DNA of 53,938 bases from positions 1 through 53,938 of the forward strand of contig CAISJD010000200.1 of the NCBI GenBank assembly GCA_903885605.1, given 5' to 3'. Numbering within the stretch: the first letter of the stretch is position 1; each line of letters opens with the position of its first letter. The stretch comes from an uncultured Chthonomonas sp. (lineage in GTDB: Bacteria > Armatimonadota > Chthonomonadetes > Chthonomonadales > CAJBBX01). The position numbers and the translations under genes were made by a program. A model generated the notes under the pieces. That model saw nothing but the letters and a program-made list of their open reading frames with translations. It was not told the origin of the DNA and did not search any database. Shown piece after piece: positions 8,000 through 17,160 of this stretch.

Positions 8000-9296
8000 G
8001 CCCATCGCCCGCTCCGAGGAGCTCTACCAGCGTGCGTGCCGCCTGCTCCCGGCGGGCGTCAACAGCCCCGTGCGCGCCTTCCGCGCCGTGGGCGGCACGC
8101 CCCGGTTCATCGCCGACGCCCACGGCCCGTACATCACCGACGCCGACGGCAACCGGTACATCGACTACGTCTGCTCCTGGGGCGCCTTGATCCTGGGCCA
8201 CAGCAACGACGCGGTCAGCGACGCCGTGGCGGCCGCCGCCCGCAGGGGAGCCAGCTACGGCGCCCCGCACGAAGGCGAAGTGCTCCTGGCCGAGGCCGTG
8301 AACGCGGCGATGCCCGGCATGGAGATGCTCCGCTTCGTCAACTCCGGCACCGAGGCCACCATGTCGGCCATCCGGCTGGCACGTGCGGCCACCGGCCGCG
8401 CCAAGATCATCAAGTTCGACGGATGCTACCACGGCCACGCCGACGCCCTGCTGGCCAAGGCGGGCTCGGGCCTGGCGACCTTCGGCCTGCCCGACAGCGC
8501 CGGCGTGCCGCCGGAGATGACCGCCCACACGCTGGTGGCGCCCTACAACGACCTGGCCGCCGTGGAGCGGATCATGGCCCACAGCGGCGCCGAGGTGGCT
8601 GCCGTCATCGTCGAGCCAGTGGCCGGCAACATGGGCGTCGTGCCGCCCGCCGAGGGCTTCCTGCAGGGCCTCAAGCGCATCGCCGAGCAGCACGGCGCGC
8701 TGCTGATCCTGGACGAGGTGATCACCGGCTTCCGCGTCGGCCGCTCCGGCGCGTCGGGGCGTTACGGCGTCACGCCGGACCTCACCTGCATCGGCAAGAT
8801 CATCGGCGGCGGACTGCCCGTGGGCGCCTACGGCGGCCGCAGGGAGCTGATGCAGCTCGTCGCGCCCCTGGGGCCGATGTACCAGGCAGGCACGCTCTCC
8901 GGCAACCCTGTGGCCATGGCGGCAGGGCTGGCGGCGCTGCGGCAGCTCGACGACGCGGCCTATGCGCGCATCGATGCCATGGCCGCACGGCTGGAGGCCG
9001 GCATCCTGCAGGCCACGGCCGCCGCAGGCGTGTCGGCGCACACCAACCGGGTCGGCTCCATGCTCAGCGTCTTCTTCACCGACCGGCCCGTCACCGACAC
9101 GACCATCGCCGCCGAAACCGACCGCAAGCTCTACGGCCGCCTCTTCCACGCCATGCTGGAGCGGGGCGTCTACACCACTCCCTCGGCGCTGGAGACCTGG
9201 TTCGTCAGCACCTCGCACACCGACGCCGAGATCGAGGCCACCGTGCAGGCGTTCGGCGAGGCGCTGCGCGAAGCCGCGGCTCCGGGCGCGGGCTAG
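7983..9296 (+). CDS. hemL: Glutamate-1-semialdehyde 2,1-aminomutase
   Basis: 437 residues. This PLP enzyme converts glutamate-1-semialdehyde to 5-aminolevulinate, taking the product of HemA. The N-terminus has ELYQRACRLLPAGVNSPVRAF. FVNSGTEATMSAIRLAR binds the PLP phosphate. The FDGCYHGHAD and LDEVITGFRVG motifs follow, and the PLP lysine lies in CIGKIIGGGLPVGAYGG. ATG 7983 begins 17 bp inside the upstream radical SAM gene. It is followed 3 bp later by hemE. Confidence 0.96.
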   Translation: MNPPSKPIARSEELYQRACRLLPAGVNSPVRAFRAVGGTPRFIADAHGPYITDADGNRYIDYVCSWGALILGHSNDAVSDAVAAAARRGASYGAPHEGEVLLAEAVNAAMPGMEMLRFVNSGTEATMSAIRLARAATGRAKIIKFDGCYHGHADALLAKAGSGLATFGLPDSAGVPPEMTAHTLVAPYNDLAAVERIMAHSGAEVAAVIVEPVAGNMGVVPPAEGFLQGLKRIAEQHGALLILDEVITGFRVGRSGASGRYGVTPDLTCIGKIIGGGLPVGAYGGRRELMQLVAPLGPMYQAGTLSGNPVAMAAGLAALRQLDDAAYARIDAMAARLEAGILQATAAAGVSAHTNRVGSMLSVFFTDRPVTDTTIAAETDRKLYGRLFHAMLERGVYTTPSALETWFVSTSHTDAEIEATVQAFGEALREAAAPGAG

Positions 9297-9299
9297 GCC

Positions 9300-10322
9300 A
9301 TGCCCGAACTACAAGATCGCTTCCTGCGCGCCTGCCGCCGGCAACCGGTGGACCGCACCCCCATCTGGATCATGCGGCAGGCCGGGCGCTACCAGCCCGA
9401 ATACCGCGAGTTGCGCCGGCGGCATACCATGATGGAGTGCTGCACCACGCCCGAACTGGCCGCCGAGGTGACGCTGATGCCCCTGCGCCGCTTCGAGTTG
9501 GACGCGGCCATCCTTTTTAGCGACCTCACCGTCCCCTTCACGCCCATGGGCGCGCCCTTCGTGCTGAAGGAGAGCGTGGGGCCGGTCATCGAGCAGCCCG
9601 TGCGCTCGGCGGCCGACGTGGAGCGCCTGCGCCTTATCGAGCCCGAGGAGGACCTGCCGTTCACGCTGGAGGCCATTCGCCTCCTCCGGCGCGAGCTGAC
9701 GGTGCCGCTGATCGGCTTTACCGGCGCCCCCTTCACCTGGGCGGCCTACCTGGTGGAGGGCGGCGGCTCCCGCGACTTCCGGCATACCCGCGCCTTCATC
9801 TACTCCCAGCCCGAAGCGTGGGACCGGCTCATGGCGCTGCTCGCCGAGAACGTGCTCCGCTACCTCACGGCGCAGGCCGCGGCCGGAGCGCAGGCGCTGC
9901 AGCTCTTCGACAGCTGGGTGGGCATCCTGCCGCCCTCGGTCTACCGCCGTCAGGTCCAGCCCCACATGAGCCGCCTTTTCGAGGGGCTCAAGGCGCTGGA
10001 CGTGCCCGTCATCCACTTCGGCACGGGCACCGGCTCGCTGCTGGAGGACATGCGCGACGCGGGCGGCGACGTCATCGGCGTCGATTGGCGCATGGACCTC
10101 TCCGAGGCGCGGCGGCGGCTGGGCGACGGCGTGGCCGTTCAGGGCAACCTGGATCCCACGGTCCTGCTGGCCCCGCCCGACGTTCTGGAGCGCGAGGCCC
10201 TCCGCGTGCTGGCCGAAGCGGGCAGCGCACCGGGCCACATCTTCAACCTGGGCCACGGCATCTTGCCCGAGACGCCGCTGGACAACGTCGCCCGGCTGGT
10301 GGATACGGTACACGGCGCATGA
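9300..10322 (+). CDS. hemE: Uroporphyrinogen decarboxylase
   Basis: 340 residues. It decarboxylates the four acetates of uroporphyrinogen III to give coproporphyrinogen III, the branch-point substrate of this pathway. Family marks are PIWIMRQAGRYQPEYRE near the N-terminus, AAILFSDLTVPFTPMG with the catalytic Asp region, GFTGAPFTWAAYLVEGGGSRDF, QLFDSWVGILPP, and the C-terminal NLGHGILPETPLDNV. The spacer after hemL is 3 bp. The stop overlaps cgoX as ATGA. Confidence 0.96.
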   Translation: MPELQDRFLRACRRQPVDRTPIWIMRQAGRYQPEYRELRRRHTMMECCTTPELAAEVTLMPLRRFELDAAILFSDLTVPFTPMGAPFVLKESVGPVIEQPVRSAADVERLRLIEPEEDLPFTLEAIRLLRRELTVPLIGFTGAPFTWAAYLVEGGGSRDFRHTRAFIYSQPEAWDRLMALLAENVLRYLTAQAAAGAQALQLFDSWVGILPPSVYRRQVQPHMSRLFEGLKALDVPVIHFGTGTGSLLEDMRDAGGDVIGVDWRMDLSEARRRLGDGVAVQGNLDPTVLLAPPDVLEREALRVLAEAGSAPGHIFNLGHGILPETPLDNVARLVDTVHGA

Positions 10323-11758
10323 GCCGTCCGCACGTGGTCGTGGTAGGCGGCGGCGTCGCCGGCATGGCGGCCGCCTACACCGCCCGCAAGCTGGCCCGCG
10401 AGGCCGGCGCCGGCCTCCGCATCACGCTCATCGAGCGCGACGCGCGGCTGGGCGGCAAGGTGGGCACCGAGGTCGTCGACGGTTGCCTCGTCGATACCGG
10501 CCCCGACGCCTTCCTGGGCCAGAAGCCCTGGGCGCTGCAGCTCGTCCGCGAACTGGGTATGGAGGACGAGGTCATACGGCCCCTCCAGCGCCGCTTCTAC
10601 ATGCTCATCGACGGCGGCCTCCACGAGGTGCCCCACGAGCTCGTCTCGCTGGTGCCCACCAGGCCCGAGGCGCTCTGGAAGGCCTCGTTCCTCTCCGTGG
10701 CCGCCAAGGCGCGCGCCAGCGCCGAGGGACTGCAGCCGCCCCTCCGCGGGCAGGATGACGAGAGCCTGGCCTCCTTCATGCGCCGCCGCTTCGGCTCGGA
10801 GTTCTCCCAGCGCTTCGCCGAGCCGCTCATGGGGGGCGTCCACGCCGGCAACCCGGACCGGATGAGCATGGCCGGCATCTACCCCATGTACTGGAAGATG
10901 GAGCAGGAGCTGGGCAGCGTCACCAAGGGCATCCTGGGCATGCGCGCCCGCTCCGTGCTGAAGCCCAACGCCCCGCCGCAGTCGCCCTTCGTGGCCCTGC
11001 GCGGCGGCATGCAGCGCCTCATCGACCGGCTGGAGCAGGCGCTGGAGGGTGTTGAGGTGCGCACGCGGCGGAGCGTCGACGCCCTGGAGCCCTGCGGCGG
11101 CGGCGTCCGCGTGCGGCTGGACGACGGCGACGAGCTGACAGCCGATGCGGCGGTGGTCACCCTCCCGGCCTTCGGGGCCGCCGAGCTGGTGGCGCCCTTC
11201 GCGCCGGGCGCGGCCGAGCTGCTGCGGGCCATCCCCTACGCCTCCACCGCCGTGGCTTCGCTGGCCTACCGCCGCTCCGATATCGGCGACCCGCTGGAGG
11301 GCACCGGCTTCCTAGCGCCCCGTCCCGACCCGGCGAGCAGGGAGCCCGAGGCCGCCATCACCGGCTGCACCTGGTCCTCCAACAAGTGGGAGGGCCGGGC
11401 GCCGGAGGGCATCGCCCTGATGCGCGCGTTCATGGGCTACGCCGACCACGACGCCGACGTGCGCGAGAAGAGCGAAGCGGAGCTGGCGCAGGCCGCGCAC
11501 GGAGCCCTGGCCGGCCTGCTGCGGATCGGCGCCGCGCCGGTCTCGACCCGCGTCTACCGCTGGCTACGCGCCATGCCGCAGTACGAGGTGGGGCACCTGG
11601 GCCGGATCGCGCGCATCGAGGAGGAGCTGTCAGCCACGCCGGGCATCGTGACCGCGGGCTCGGCCTACCGCGGCGTGGGCATCCCGGACTGCGTGCGGCA
11701 GGGGCAGGAGGCCGCCCGGACGGCACTGGCCGCGGCCGGCATCGGAACGAAGGAGTAG
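10319..11758 (+). CDS. cgoX: FAD-dependent coproporphyrinogen III oxidase (HemY/CgoX)
   Basis: 479 residues. A dinucleotide-binding Rossmann motif, VVVVGGGVAGMAAAYTA, starts at residue 6. It is followed by LIERDARLGGKVGTE and DTGPDAFL, typical of the HemY/PPO flavoproteins. The C-terminus has GIVTAGSAYRGVGIPDCVRQG, the second FAD-contacting region. In a cluster with chdC and a Gram-positive-type ferrochelatase, the substrate is expected to be coproporphyrinogen III (product coproporphyrin III) rather than protoporphyrinogen IX; that is inference from context. It overlaps hemE by 4 bp and precedes cpfC by 4 bp. Confidence 0.93.
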   Translation: MSRPHVVVVGGGVAGMAAAYTARKLAREAGAGLRITLIERDARLGGKVGTEVVDGCLVDTGPDAFLGQKPWALQLVRELGMEDEVIRPLQRRFYMLIDGGLHEVPHELVSLVPTRPEALWKASFLSVAAKARASAEGLQPPLRGQDDESLASFMRRRFGSEFSQRFAEPLMGGVHAGNPDRMSMAGIYPMYWKMEQELGSVTKGILGMRARSVLKPNAPPQSPFVALRGGMQRLIDRLEQALEGVEVRTRRSVDALEPCGGGVRVRLDDGDELTADAAVVTLPAFGAAELVAPFAPGAAELLRAIPYASTAVASLAYRRSDIGDPLEGTGFLAPRPDPASREPEAAITGCTWSSNKWEGRAPEGIALMRAFMGYADHDADVREKSEAELAQAAHGALAGLLRIGAAPVSTRVYRWLRAMPQYEVGHLGRIARIEEELSATPGIVTAGSAYRGVGIPDCVRQGQEAARTALAAAGIGTKE

Positions 11759-11762
11759 GGCG

Positions 11763-12695
11763 ATGGAGAACGGCAACCCGGAGCGCGTGGGCGTCCTCAT
11801 CATGGCGTACGGCACGCCCGACCGCGTGGAGGATGTGGAGGCCTACTACACCCACATCCGCCGGGGCCGAAAGCCGACGCCGGAGCAGCTCGCCACGCTG
11901 CTGGCCCGGTACGAGCGCGTGGGCGGCATCACGCCGCTGCGGGCCATCACCTTCGCGCAGGCCGAAGCCATCGGACAGGCGCTGGCGGCGCGGGGCATCG
12001 ACGCAGCGATCACCGTGGGCATGAAGCACTGGCATCCGTACGTGGCCGAGGCGGTGCGCGCCATGGCGGCCGACGGCATTGAGCGCGCCGTGGGCTTCGT
12101 GCTGGCGCCGCACTACTCGCGCATGAGCGTGGGGCAGTACATCGACTACGCCGAGGCGGAGCGCGCGGCCTCGGCGCCCGGCATGGCGATCCGGTATGTG
12201 GAGCGGTGGGGGATGAACGAGGCCCTGCTGGGCGCCCTGGCCGGCCGCGTGCGGGAAGCCATCGGCGGCTGGGACCCGGCGCGCACCCGCGTGATCTTCA
12301 CCGCCCACAGCCTGCCCGAGCGCATCCGCACTTGGGACGACCCCTACGAGCGCGAGGTAGCCGCCACCGCCGCAGCCGTGGCTCGGAGGCTGGAGCTGCC
12401 GCAGTGGGAGGTTGCGTGGCAGAGCGCGGGAGCAACGCCGGAGCCCTGGATCGGCCCGGACCTGCCTGCCGCCATCCGACAAGCCGCCCAGACCGGCGAG
12501 TGCGACCAGGTGCTGGTCTGCCCCGCCGGCTTCACCGCGGACCACCTTGAGATCCTTTACGACCTCGACATCGAAGCCTCGCAGGCCTCCGCCGACCTGG
12601 GCCTCGGCTTCCGGCGCACCCGCTCCCTGAACGCCGACACAGGCCTGGTTGAGGCCGCCTGCTCCGAGGTGATCGCGGCGCTGCGGGAGGGCTGA
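11763..12695 (+). CDS. cpfC: Coproporphyrin III ferrochelatase (HemH/CpfC)
   Basis: 310 residues, the size of the Bacillus enzyme. It inserts ferrous iron into coproporphyrin III, making the coproheme that ChdC uses. The N-terminal GVLIMAYGTP contains the tyrosine that ligates iron in Firmicute-type enzymes. The catalytic histidine lies in VLAPHYSRMSVGQY, FTAHSLPERI follows, and the conserved glutamate is in TADHLEILYDLDIEA. AAGGAG sits about 7 nt before ATG 11763. It is the last gene of the operon and ends 3 bp from the convergent M55 peptidase gene, with no visible terminator hairpin between them. Confidence 0.95.
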   Translation: MENGNPERVGVLIMAYGTPDRVEDVEAYYTHIRRGRKPTPEQLATLLARYERVGGITPLRAITFAQAEAIGQALAARGIDAAITVGMKHWHPYVAEAVRAMAADGIERAVGFVLAPHYSRMSVGQYIDYAEAERAASAPGMAIRYVERWGMNEALLGALAGRVREAIGGWDPARTRVIFTAHSLPERIRTWDDPYEREVAATAAAVARRLELPQWEVAWQSAGATPEPWIGPDLPAAIRQAAQTGECDQVLVCPAGFTADHLEILYDLDIEASQASADLGLGFRRTRSLNADTGLVEAACSEVIAALREG

Positions 12696-12698
12696 CGG

Positions 12699-13580
12699 CT
12701 ACACGGGGCGCCAGATCCTGCCCCAGGCCTCCAGGAAGGCGTCGCCGTGGGCGCGGACCGTGCGGGCGCCGCTCAGTTCCACGTTGGGCTGCGAGGCCAG
12801 GGCCTCGGCGCGGTCGGGCGACGCGAGCTCAACCTCGATGGTCACCGGGCCGTCGATGACAACCGGCTTCGGCCACGCGCCCGGGAAGCCGCCGATCGCC
12901 GTCGCCAGGCCTGTCTGGATGGCCGCGCAGGCGTCAGACGGGGCCATGTGGCGGGATGCGTAGCGGCCGAGGCCCCGCTTCACGGCGACCGTGGTCAGGC
13001 CCGGGCCGACGGCGGCGCGTAGCTCGTCGCAGGCCGCCTGGTCGCCGGAGATGAAGATCACCGGCACGCCGAACGCCCCCGCCGTGGCGGCCAGCAGTCC
13101 CACCTCGCCGATCACCTGCCCGTTCACCGTGACGCCGTGCCAGCCGTCGGCGTTGATGGTGTGGTTCAGCACCCCGTCCGGCGTGCCGGCCATGGAGTGG
13201 GCTCCGAGAAGCGCCACGGCGCGGGCCTCGTACCGATCCTCGCCGGCGCCGTCGGGGAAGGCGTTGGCGCGGTCCGTCAGGTCCTGCGCCATCGACTCCG
13301 TGTAGCATCCCCAGCGGTAGCCCCGGACATACTCGGCGCCGCCCTCGAGCTGGTCGGGGATCCAGTTCATGAACGCCCGGCCGCCGGGGTAGCCGCCGCC
13401 ATGGCCGTCCATGGCCACCACCTCGTGGGCTCGGGCCTCCAGGCATCCGCGGACGGCCGCGTTCACCTCGGCGGTGTAGAGGCGCCGCCCCTCCTCGTAG
13501 AGCGGGCCGCCTCCGCCGGTCTGCTCCCATGAGCTGATGCCGCAGACGCCCTCGATGTCGCCGAGGATGGTGATATGCAT
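12699..13580 (-). CDS. M55-family peptidase (DppA-like D-aminopeptidase)
   Basis: 293 residues from the ATG at 13580. The M55 family (Bacillus DppA) releases N-terminal D-amino acids using two zinc ions. The N-terminal HITILGDIEGVCGISSWEQ carries the D-x-E zinc pair. VAMDGHGGGYPGG and VALLGAHSMAGTPDGVLNHT hold the expected histidines, and GEVGLLAATAGAFGVPVIFISGD is typical. GGAGG is about 11 nt upstream. It lies 5 bp after the alpha-mannosidase stop on the same strand, so the two are probably co-transcribed. A joint role in glycopeptide or cell-wall scavenging is a guess. Family is confident. Confidence 0.88.
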   Translation of the reverse strand: MHITILGDIEGVCGISSWEQTGGGGPLYEEGRRLYTAEVNAAVRGCLEARAHEVVAMDGHGGGYPGGRAFMNWIPDQLEGGAEYVRGYRWGCYTESMAQDLTDRANAFPDGAGEDRYEARAVALLGAHSMAGTPDGVLNHTINADGWHGVTVNGQVIGEVGLLAATAGAFGVPVIFISGDQAACDELRAAVGPGLTTVAVKRGLGRYASRHMAPSDACAAIQTGLATAIGGFPGAWPKPVVIDGPVTIEVELASPDRAEALASQPNVELSGARTVRAHGDAFLEAWGRIWRPV

Positions 13581-13585
13581 GGCCG

Positions 13586-16162
13586 CTAGACCTCCGCCTC
13601 GATGGTGATGATCTTCTTGGCGCCCACGGGCAGGGCCAGCGTGTCGCCCGCGGTCCAATCGGTCTGCGGCTCCTCATCGAGGTTCACCACGCGGAGCCGC
13701 TTGGCGCCCGGCACGCGGCAGGTCGCCTCGGCCACGTCCTCGTCCGTGGTGTTGAAGAAGCGGATGATGAGCGTATCGCGGTCCTCGGCCCGCTTCAGGG
13801 CGCTGAGGATGAGCTGGTCGGGACCCACCTCCACGTAGCTGCGGCTTGCGGGGCGGTCGCCTGCCGGGCACTGCAGCGGCTGGAGGGGCGTGGCGAACTG
13901 GTGCGCCTGCTTCCAGACCTTGCCGGCCTTCCAGTCGCCGGCATGCGGGAAGAGGGCGATGCGGAAGGTGTACTTGCCGAGGCACTGGGCGCCGGGCGTC
14001 TGGATGCCGGGCCCGTCGCCGCGGCCGCTGAGCTGGCCCACGCAGCGCAACAGCGTGATGGCGAGGCTCCGGTAGCCGCCGTCGCCCTGGCCGTGCTCGT
14101 AGACCTCGTACTCGTAGAGGCCCGGAGCGATGAGGGTGCGGCCCTGCTCGCAACCGTCTGCGTCTCCGTCGGCGGCGGTATCGACCCAGAGCAGCATGGG
14201 GTGGAAGGGCGAAGCGCCCATGGCCTCATGCTCGGCTCGGTTGGGCCGCACCACGGCGTCGTAGGCGCTCGCCGCGGTGACGGTGTCGCCGTCGGAGGCC
14301 TCGAAGACGGCGCGGAGCCGGTGGTCGGTGGCGTGGTTGTCGATGGTCAGCGTGTACTCGGCGCGGGGTACGCCGGCCCAAACGGTGCGCTTGTGCTCCA
14401 CGGGGCAGGCCACCTGCTCGGCCGAACGACCCTCGGGGGTCGTGCTCCGCGGGATCAGGTAGTCGGCCAGCGTCGTGGCGGTGCTCCGGACGGGTGTCCG
14501 CTGAACCGCCCAGCTCTTGCGGCAGGCCAGGCAGTCCTCGAGCTTCTGGTCGTTGAGCGGCGCACGGTAGAGGTACTCGTCGCCGATATCGCCCACGTCC
14601 TCAAGGCCCGGGTCGTCATAGTAGAGGTCGGCCGGGCCGGGCTGCTCCACGGCCGGGTAGGCGGGCATGGAGGGGCGCCGCTCGATGCGGTACTCCTTGT
14701 AGCCGCAGGCCGGCACGTCGGTCGCCACGAACTCCACGGTGACCCGCTGCACCCACTGGTCCATGGGCAGGTCCAGCGGGTTGCTGACGGTGGTAATGAC
14801 GCTCTCTGTGGCAGTGATGCCGAAGGGGACCTCGGCTCCGTCGGCGTCGATCAGGGCGAAGCCGTGGACCACACGCGCCGCCTCCTTGGGCGGGTTGCCG
14901 CGGGTGAAGGCGCCGAGCGGGAACTCAAGCGTCACGGTCACCGGGTCGGTGCGCTCCCAGTTCAGGGTGTTGAAGATAAGCAGGCGATCGGCCTCGTCGG
15001 TGGCGCCTCTGGTCCGGTCGCGGCCGCCCAGCGTGTCCAGGGCGCGCTCGGTGAAGAAGTCGGCGACCTGCACGACCTGGTCGAACCGGGGCACCATCTC
15101 GTCATGCACCTGGTCGATGGAGCAGCCGCAGATGCTGTCGTGCGGGTGGTTCTGCATCAGCAGCTTCCAGGCGTAGCGGAGCTGGTCCTGCGGGTAGGCG
15201 GCGCCGTGGATGCGGGCGAAGGCCGAGAGCGGCTCGGCGTAACGCTCCAGCGACTGCTCTGCGGCGTGGTTGGCCTGCTTGAGGTAGACCCGCGTGGAGA
15301 GGACGCCGGCCAGGCAGGCGCCGCCCCGGTCCTCGCGCAGTTCGCCCGTCACAGTGGCCGGCGGCACGTCCGCCGCGCCCCGGCGCAGCGCATCGACATA
15401 GTCGGTCAGCGTGGAGTGGATGATCTCATCGCCGGTGCCGTCGGACTGCAGCCGGGCGTTCACGGCCTTCACCGTGCGCCCGATATGCGGGATCGCCTCG
15501 AGGTGGTCGACGCCGTTCATGAAGAGCAGGTCGCCGATGGCCGACTTCGCCGCCATGACATCGCGCAGCGAGCTGACGGCCTTGAGCGCGCCGTCGCCGT
15601 CCTCGGGGATGTACTGGGCGTTGTTGTACCAATAGGCCATGAGCGAGGCCACCACGCTGGAGCCGTCCGGCGCCACCCACTTGAACTCCATCTTGCGGTC
15701 ATCGGCGAGCTGGTAGCCGCGGCCCATGATGGCGTTGTCGATGCCGAAGCCTTGGAAGATCTGGGGCATCTGGCCCAGGTTGCCGAACTGGTCGGGCAGG
15801 TAGCCGATCTTCAGCAGCGCGCCGAAGGAGCGGGCCACGCGGTGGCCGATGAGGAGGCTACGCACGGTGGACTCGCCGCTGGTGAGGAACTCATCGTTCA
15901 GCTGGTACCAGGGGCCGATGCCGATCTGGCCGCTGCGGATGTGCTTCTCCAGCCGCTCGCGGGCGTCGGGCCGGACCTGGAGGTAGTCCTCCAGCACGAT
16001 GGTCTGCGCGTCCAGGCTGAAGTGCCGGAAGTCGGGGTCGCTCTCCAGGATATCCAGCAGGTGGTCGATCAGGTCGACCAGCCGCAGGCGGAACTGCTGG
16101 AACGTCTGGTACCACTCGCGGTCCCAGTGAGTATGCGAGATCACATGCATTCGGGAGGGCAT
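13586..16162 (-). CDS. GH38 alpha-mannosidase
   Basis: 858 residues with no signal peptide, so probably cytoplasmic. The first zinc motif, VISHTHWDREWY, is at residues 7-18 (His12 and Asp14 as ligands). The nucleophile Asp124 is in GYLPDQFGNLGQMP. NDEFLTSGES and HDSICGCSIDQVH are further GH38 N-domain marks. A central helical domain and a long beta-sandwich C-domain follow. The enzyme should cleave terminal alpha-mannosides, perhaps also 2-O-glycerate forms as in the MngB branch. ATG 16162 has GGAG about 8 nt upstream and a good promoter just before it. The first gene of a two-gene unit with the M55 peptidase. A long opposite-strand reading over it is a shadow. Confidence 0.93.
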   Translation of the reverse strand: MPSRMHVISHTHWDREWYQTFQQFRLRLVDLIDHLLDILESDPDFRHFSLDAQTIVLEDYLQVRPDARERLEKHIRSGQIGIGPWYQLNDEFLTSGESTVRSLLIGHRVARSFGALLKIGYLPDQFGNLGQMPQIFQGFGIDNAIMGRGYQLADDRKMEFKWVAPDGSSVVASLMAYWYNNAQYIPEDGDGALKAVSSLRDVMAAKSAIGDLLFMNGVDHLEAIPHIGRTVKAVNARLQSDGTGDEIIHSTLTDYVDALRRGAADVPPATVTGELREDRGGACLAGVLSTRVYLKQANHAAEQSLERYAEPLSAFARIHGAAYPQDQLRYAWKLLMQNHPHDSICGCSIDQVHDEMVPRFDQVVQVADFFTERALDTLGGRDRTRGATDEADRLLIFNTLNWERTDPVTVTLEFPLGAFTRGNPPKEAARVVHGFALIDADGAEVPFGITATESVITTVSNPLDLPMDQWVQRVTVEFVATDVPACGYKEYRIERRPSMPAYPAVEQPGPADLYYDDPGLEDVGDIGDEYLYRAPLNDQKLEDCLACRKSWAVQRTPVRSTATTLADYLIPRSTTPEGRSAEQVACPVEHKRTVWAGVPRAEYTLTIDNHATDHRLRAVFEASDGDTVTAASAYDAVVRPNRAEHEAMGASPFHPMLLWVDTAADGDADGCEQGRTLIAPGLYEYEVYEHGQGDGGYRSLAITLLRCVGQLSGRGDGPGIQTPGAQCLGKYTFRIALFPHAGDWKAGKVWKQAHQFATPLQPLQCPAGDRPASRSYVEVGPDQLILSALKRAEDRDTLIIRFFNTTDEDVAEATCRVPGAKRLRVVNLDEEPQTDWTAGDTLALPVGAKKIITIEAEV

Positions 16163-16191
16163 TACCGGTCTCCGGGCGTCAGGATGTCCGC

Positions 16192-16221
16192 ATTATGGTG
16201 CGGGCGGGCGGTGCGTGTAAA
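16192..16221 (-). promoter_or_regulatory. Sigma70-type promoter TTTACA-N18-CATAAT for the mannosidase unit
   Basis: On the minus strand TTTACA (16221-16216) and CATAAT (16197-16192) are separated by exactly 18 nt. The expected transcript start is about 22 nt before the mannosidase ATG, leaving just enough leader for its Shine-Dalgarno site. Confidence 0.65.
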
Positions 16222-16236
16222 GGAACAGGCGGGCCG

Positions 16237-17091
16237 TCAGCGGCCCAGGATGGCGTCCATGGCCCGAGACGTGTTCTGGATGAGTACCTCGGGGTAGTGC
16301 TTGTATCCGGGGATCATCTCGGCGGTGACGGGGCCGTCGTAGCCCACCTCGTGCAGGGCGGCCACAACCTCGGGCCAGTCGACGTCGCCGGCGAGGAGGT
16401 CCACGAAGCCCGCGGCGCCGGCGGCATCGCGGCGGTAGTCCTTGAAGTGGACGCGCTTCAGGCGATGGTCCAGCATGCGGATCCAGTGCTCGGCGTACCC
16501 GAACGCGGTGCAGTTGCCGGTATCAAGGTAGGCGCCGACCCAGGGCGAGTCGAAGAGGTCGATGAACGAGCACATGGATGACGGCTCCATGAGGAACCGG
16601 TTCCAGACGTTCTCCAGCCCGATGGCCACAGAGCGCTCCTGGGCGTAGGGCTCCAGTTCGCCGATGGCGTCGATGGCGCGCTCGTACACGTCGGCATAGG
16701 GCGTAACGGGCGCGCCGGGCATGAAGAAGACGTCCACCGCTCCGGGGATGACCAGCACGGCGCCTGCGTCGAGCCAAGCGGCCACGTCGATGAGCTTGCG
16801 GCAGATGGCCAGGCCCCGCGCGCGGACAGCCGCGTCGTCGGACGTGAGCGGCGAAGCCCATAGCAGGCCCGTAGCCACGGACTGGATCCGAACACCCTCG
16901 GCGTCGGCCATGCGGGCGATGGCCCGGACCGATGCCTCGTCCGTCTCCATCCCCAGTTCGCCGCCCTCGGACAGCGCGGGTTCCAGCGCCTCGTAGCCGG
17001 CGGCGCGAGCCTCGCGCAGGGCATCGAGGATCGGCTTCGCGCCTTCCAGCCCGCCGGGAAACGACCAGTAGTTGATGGCCTTGGTTAGCAT
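16237..17091 (-). CDS. Sugar phosphate isomerase/epimerase family protein (AP-endonuclease-2 TIM barrel)
   Basis: 284 residues, a single xylose-isomerase-like TIM barrel. Likely metal ligands of the ketose 3-epimerase/isomerase family are visible: Glu in IGLENVWNRF, Asp in GAYLDTGNCTAFG, His in RVHFKDYRRD, and the last Glu in PVTAEMIPGY. NVWNRF is characteristic of the L-xylulose-5-phosphate/D-tagatose 3-epimerase side of the family. The substrate cannot be told by eye. GGAGG is 6 nt before ATG 17091. It lies 75 bp upstream of the mannosidase gene on the same strand, but the mannosidase has its own promoter. Confidence 0.85.
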   Translation of the reverse strand: MLTKAINYWSFPGGLEGAKPILDALREARAAGYEALEPALSEGGELGMETDEASVRAIARMADAEGVRIQSVATGLLWASPLTSDDAAVRARGLAICRKLIDVAAWLDAGAVLVIPGAVDVFFMPGAPVTPYADVYERAIDAIGELEPYAQERSVAIGLENVWNRFLMEPSSMCSFIDLFDSPWVGAYLDTGNCTAFGYAEHWIRMLDHRLKRVHFKDYRRDAAGAAGFVDLLAGDVDWPEVVAALHEVGYDGPVTAEMIPGYKHYPEVLIQNTSRAMDAILGR

Positions 17092-17160
17092 ATCGCCCTC
17101 CGTAGCCCGGCATTTCGCCGCCGCACCGGCCGTTTCCTGCGCAACCGGGCGGCGACCTGC

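Noticed and set aside
13901-16297. 798-codon open frame on the plus strand over the mannosidase
   Set aside because: Antisense shadow of a clear GH38 gene; low-complexity Val/Gly/His product.
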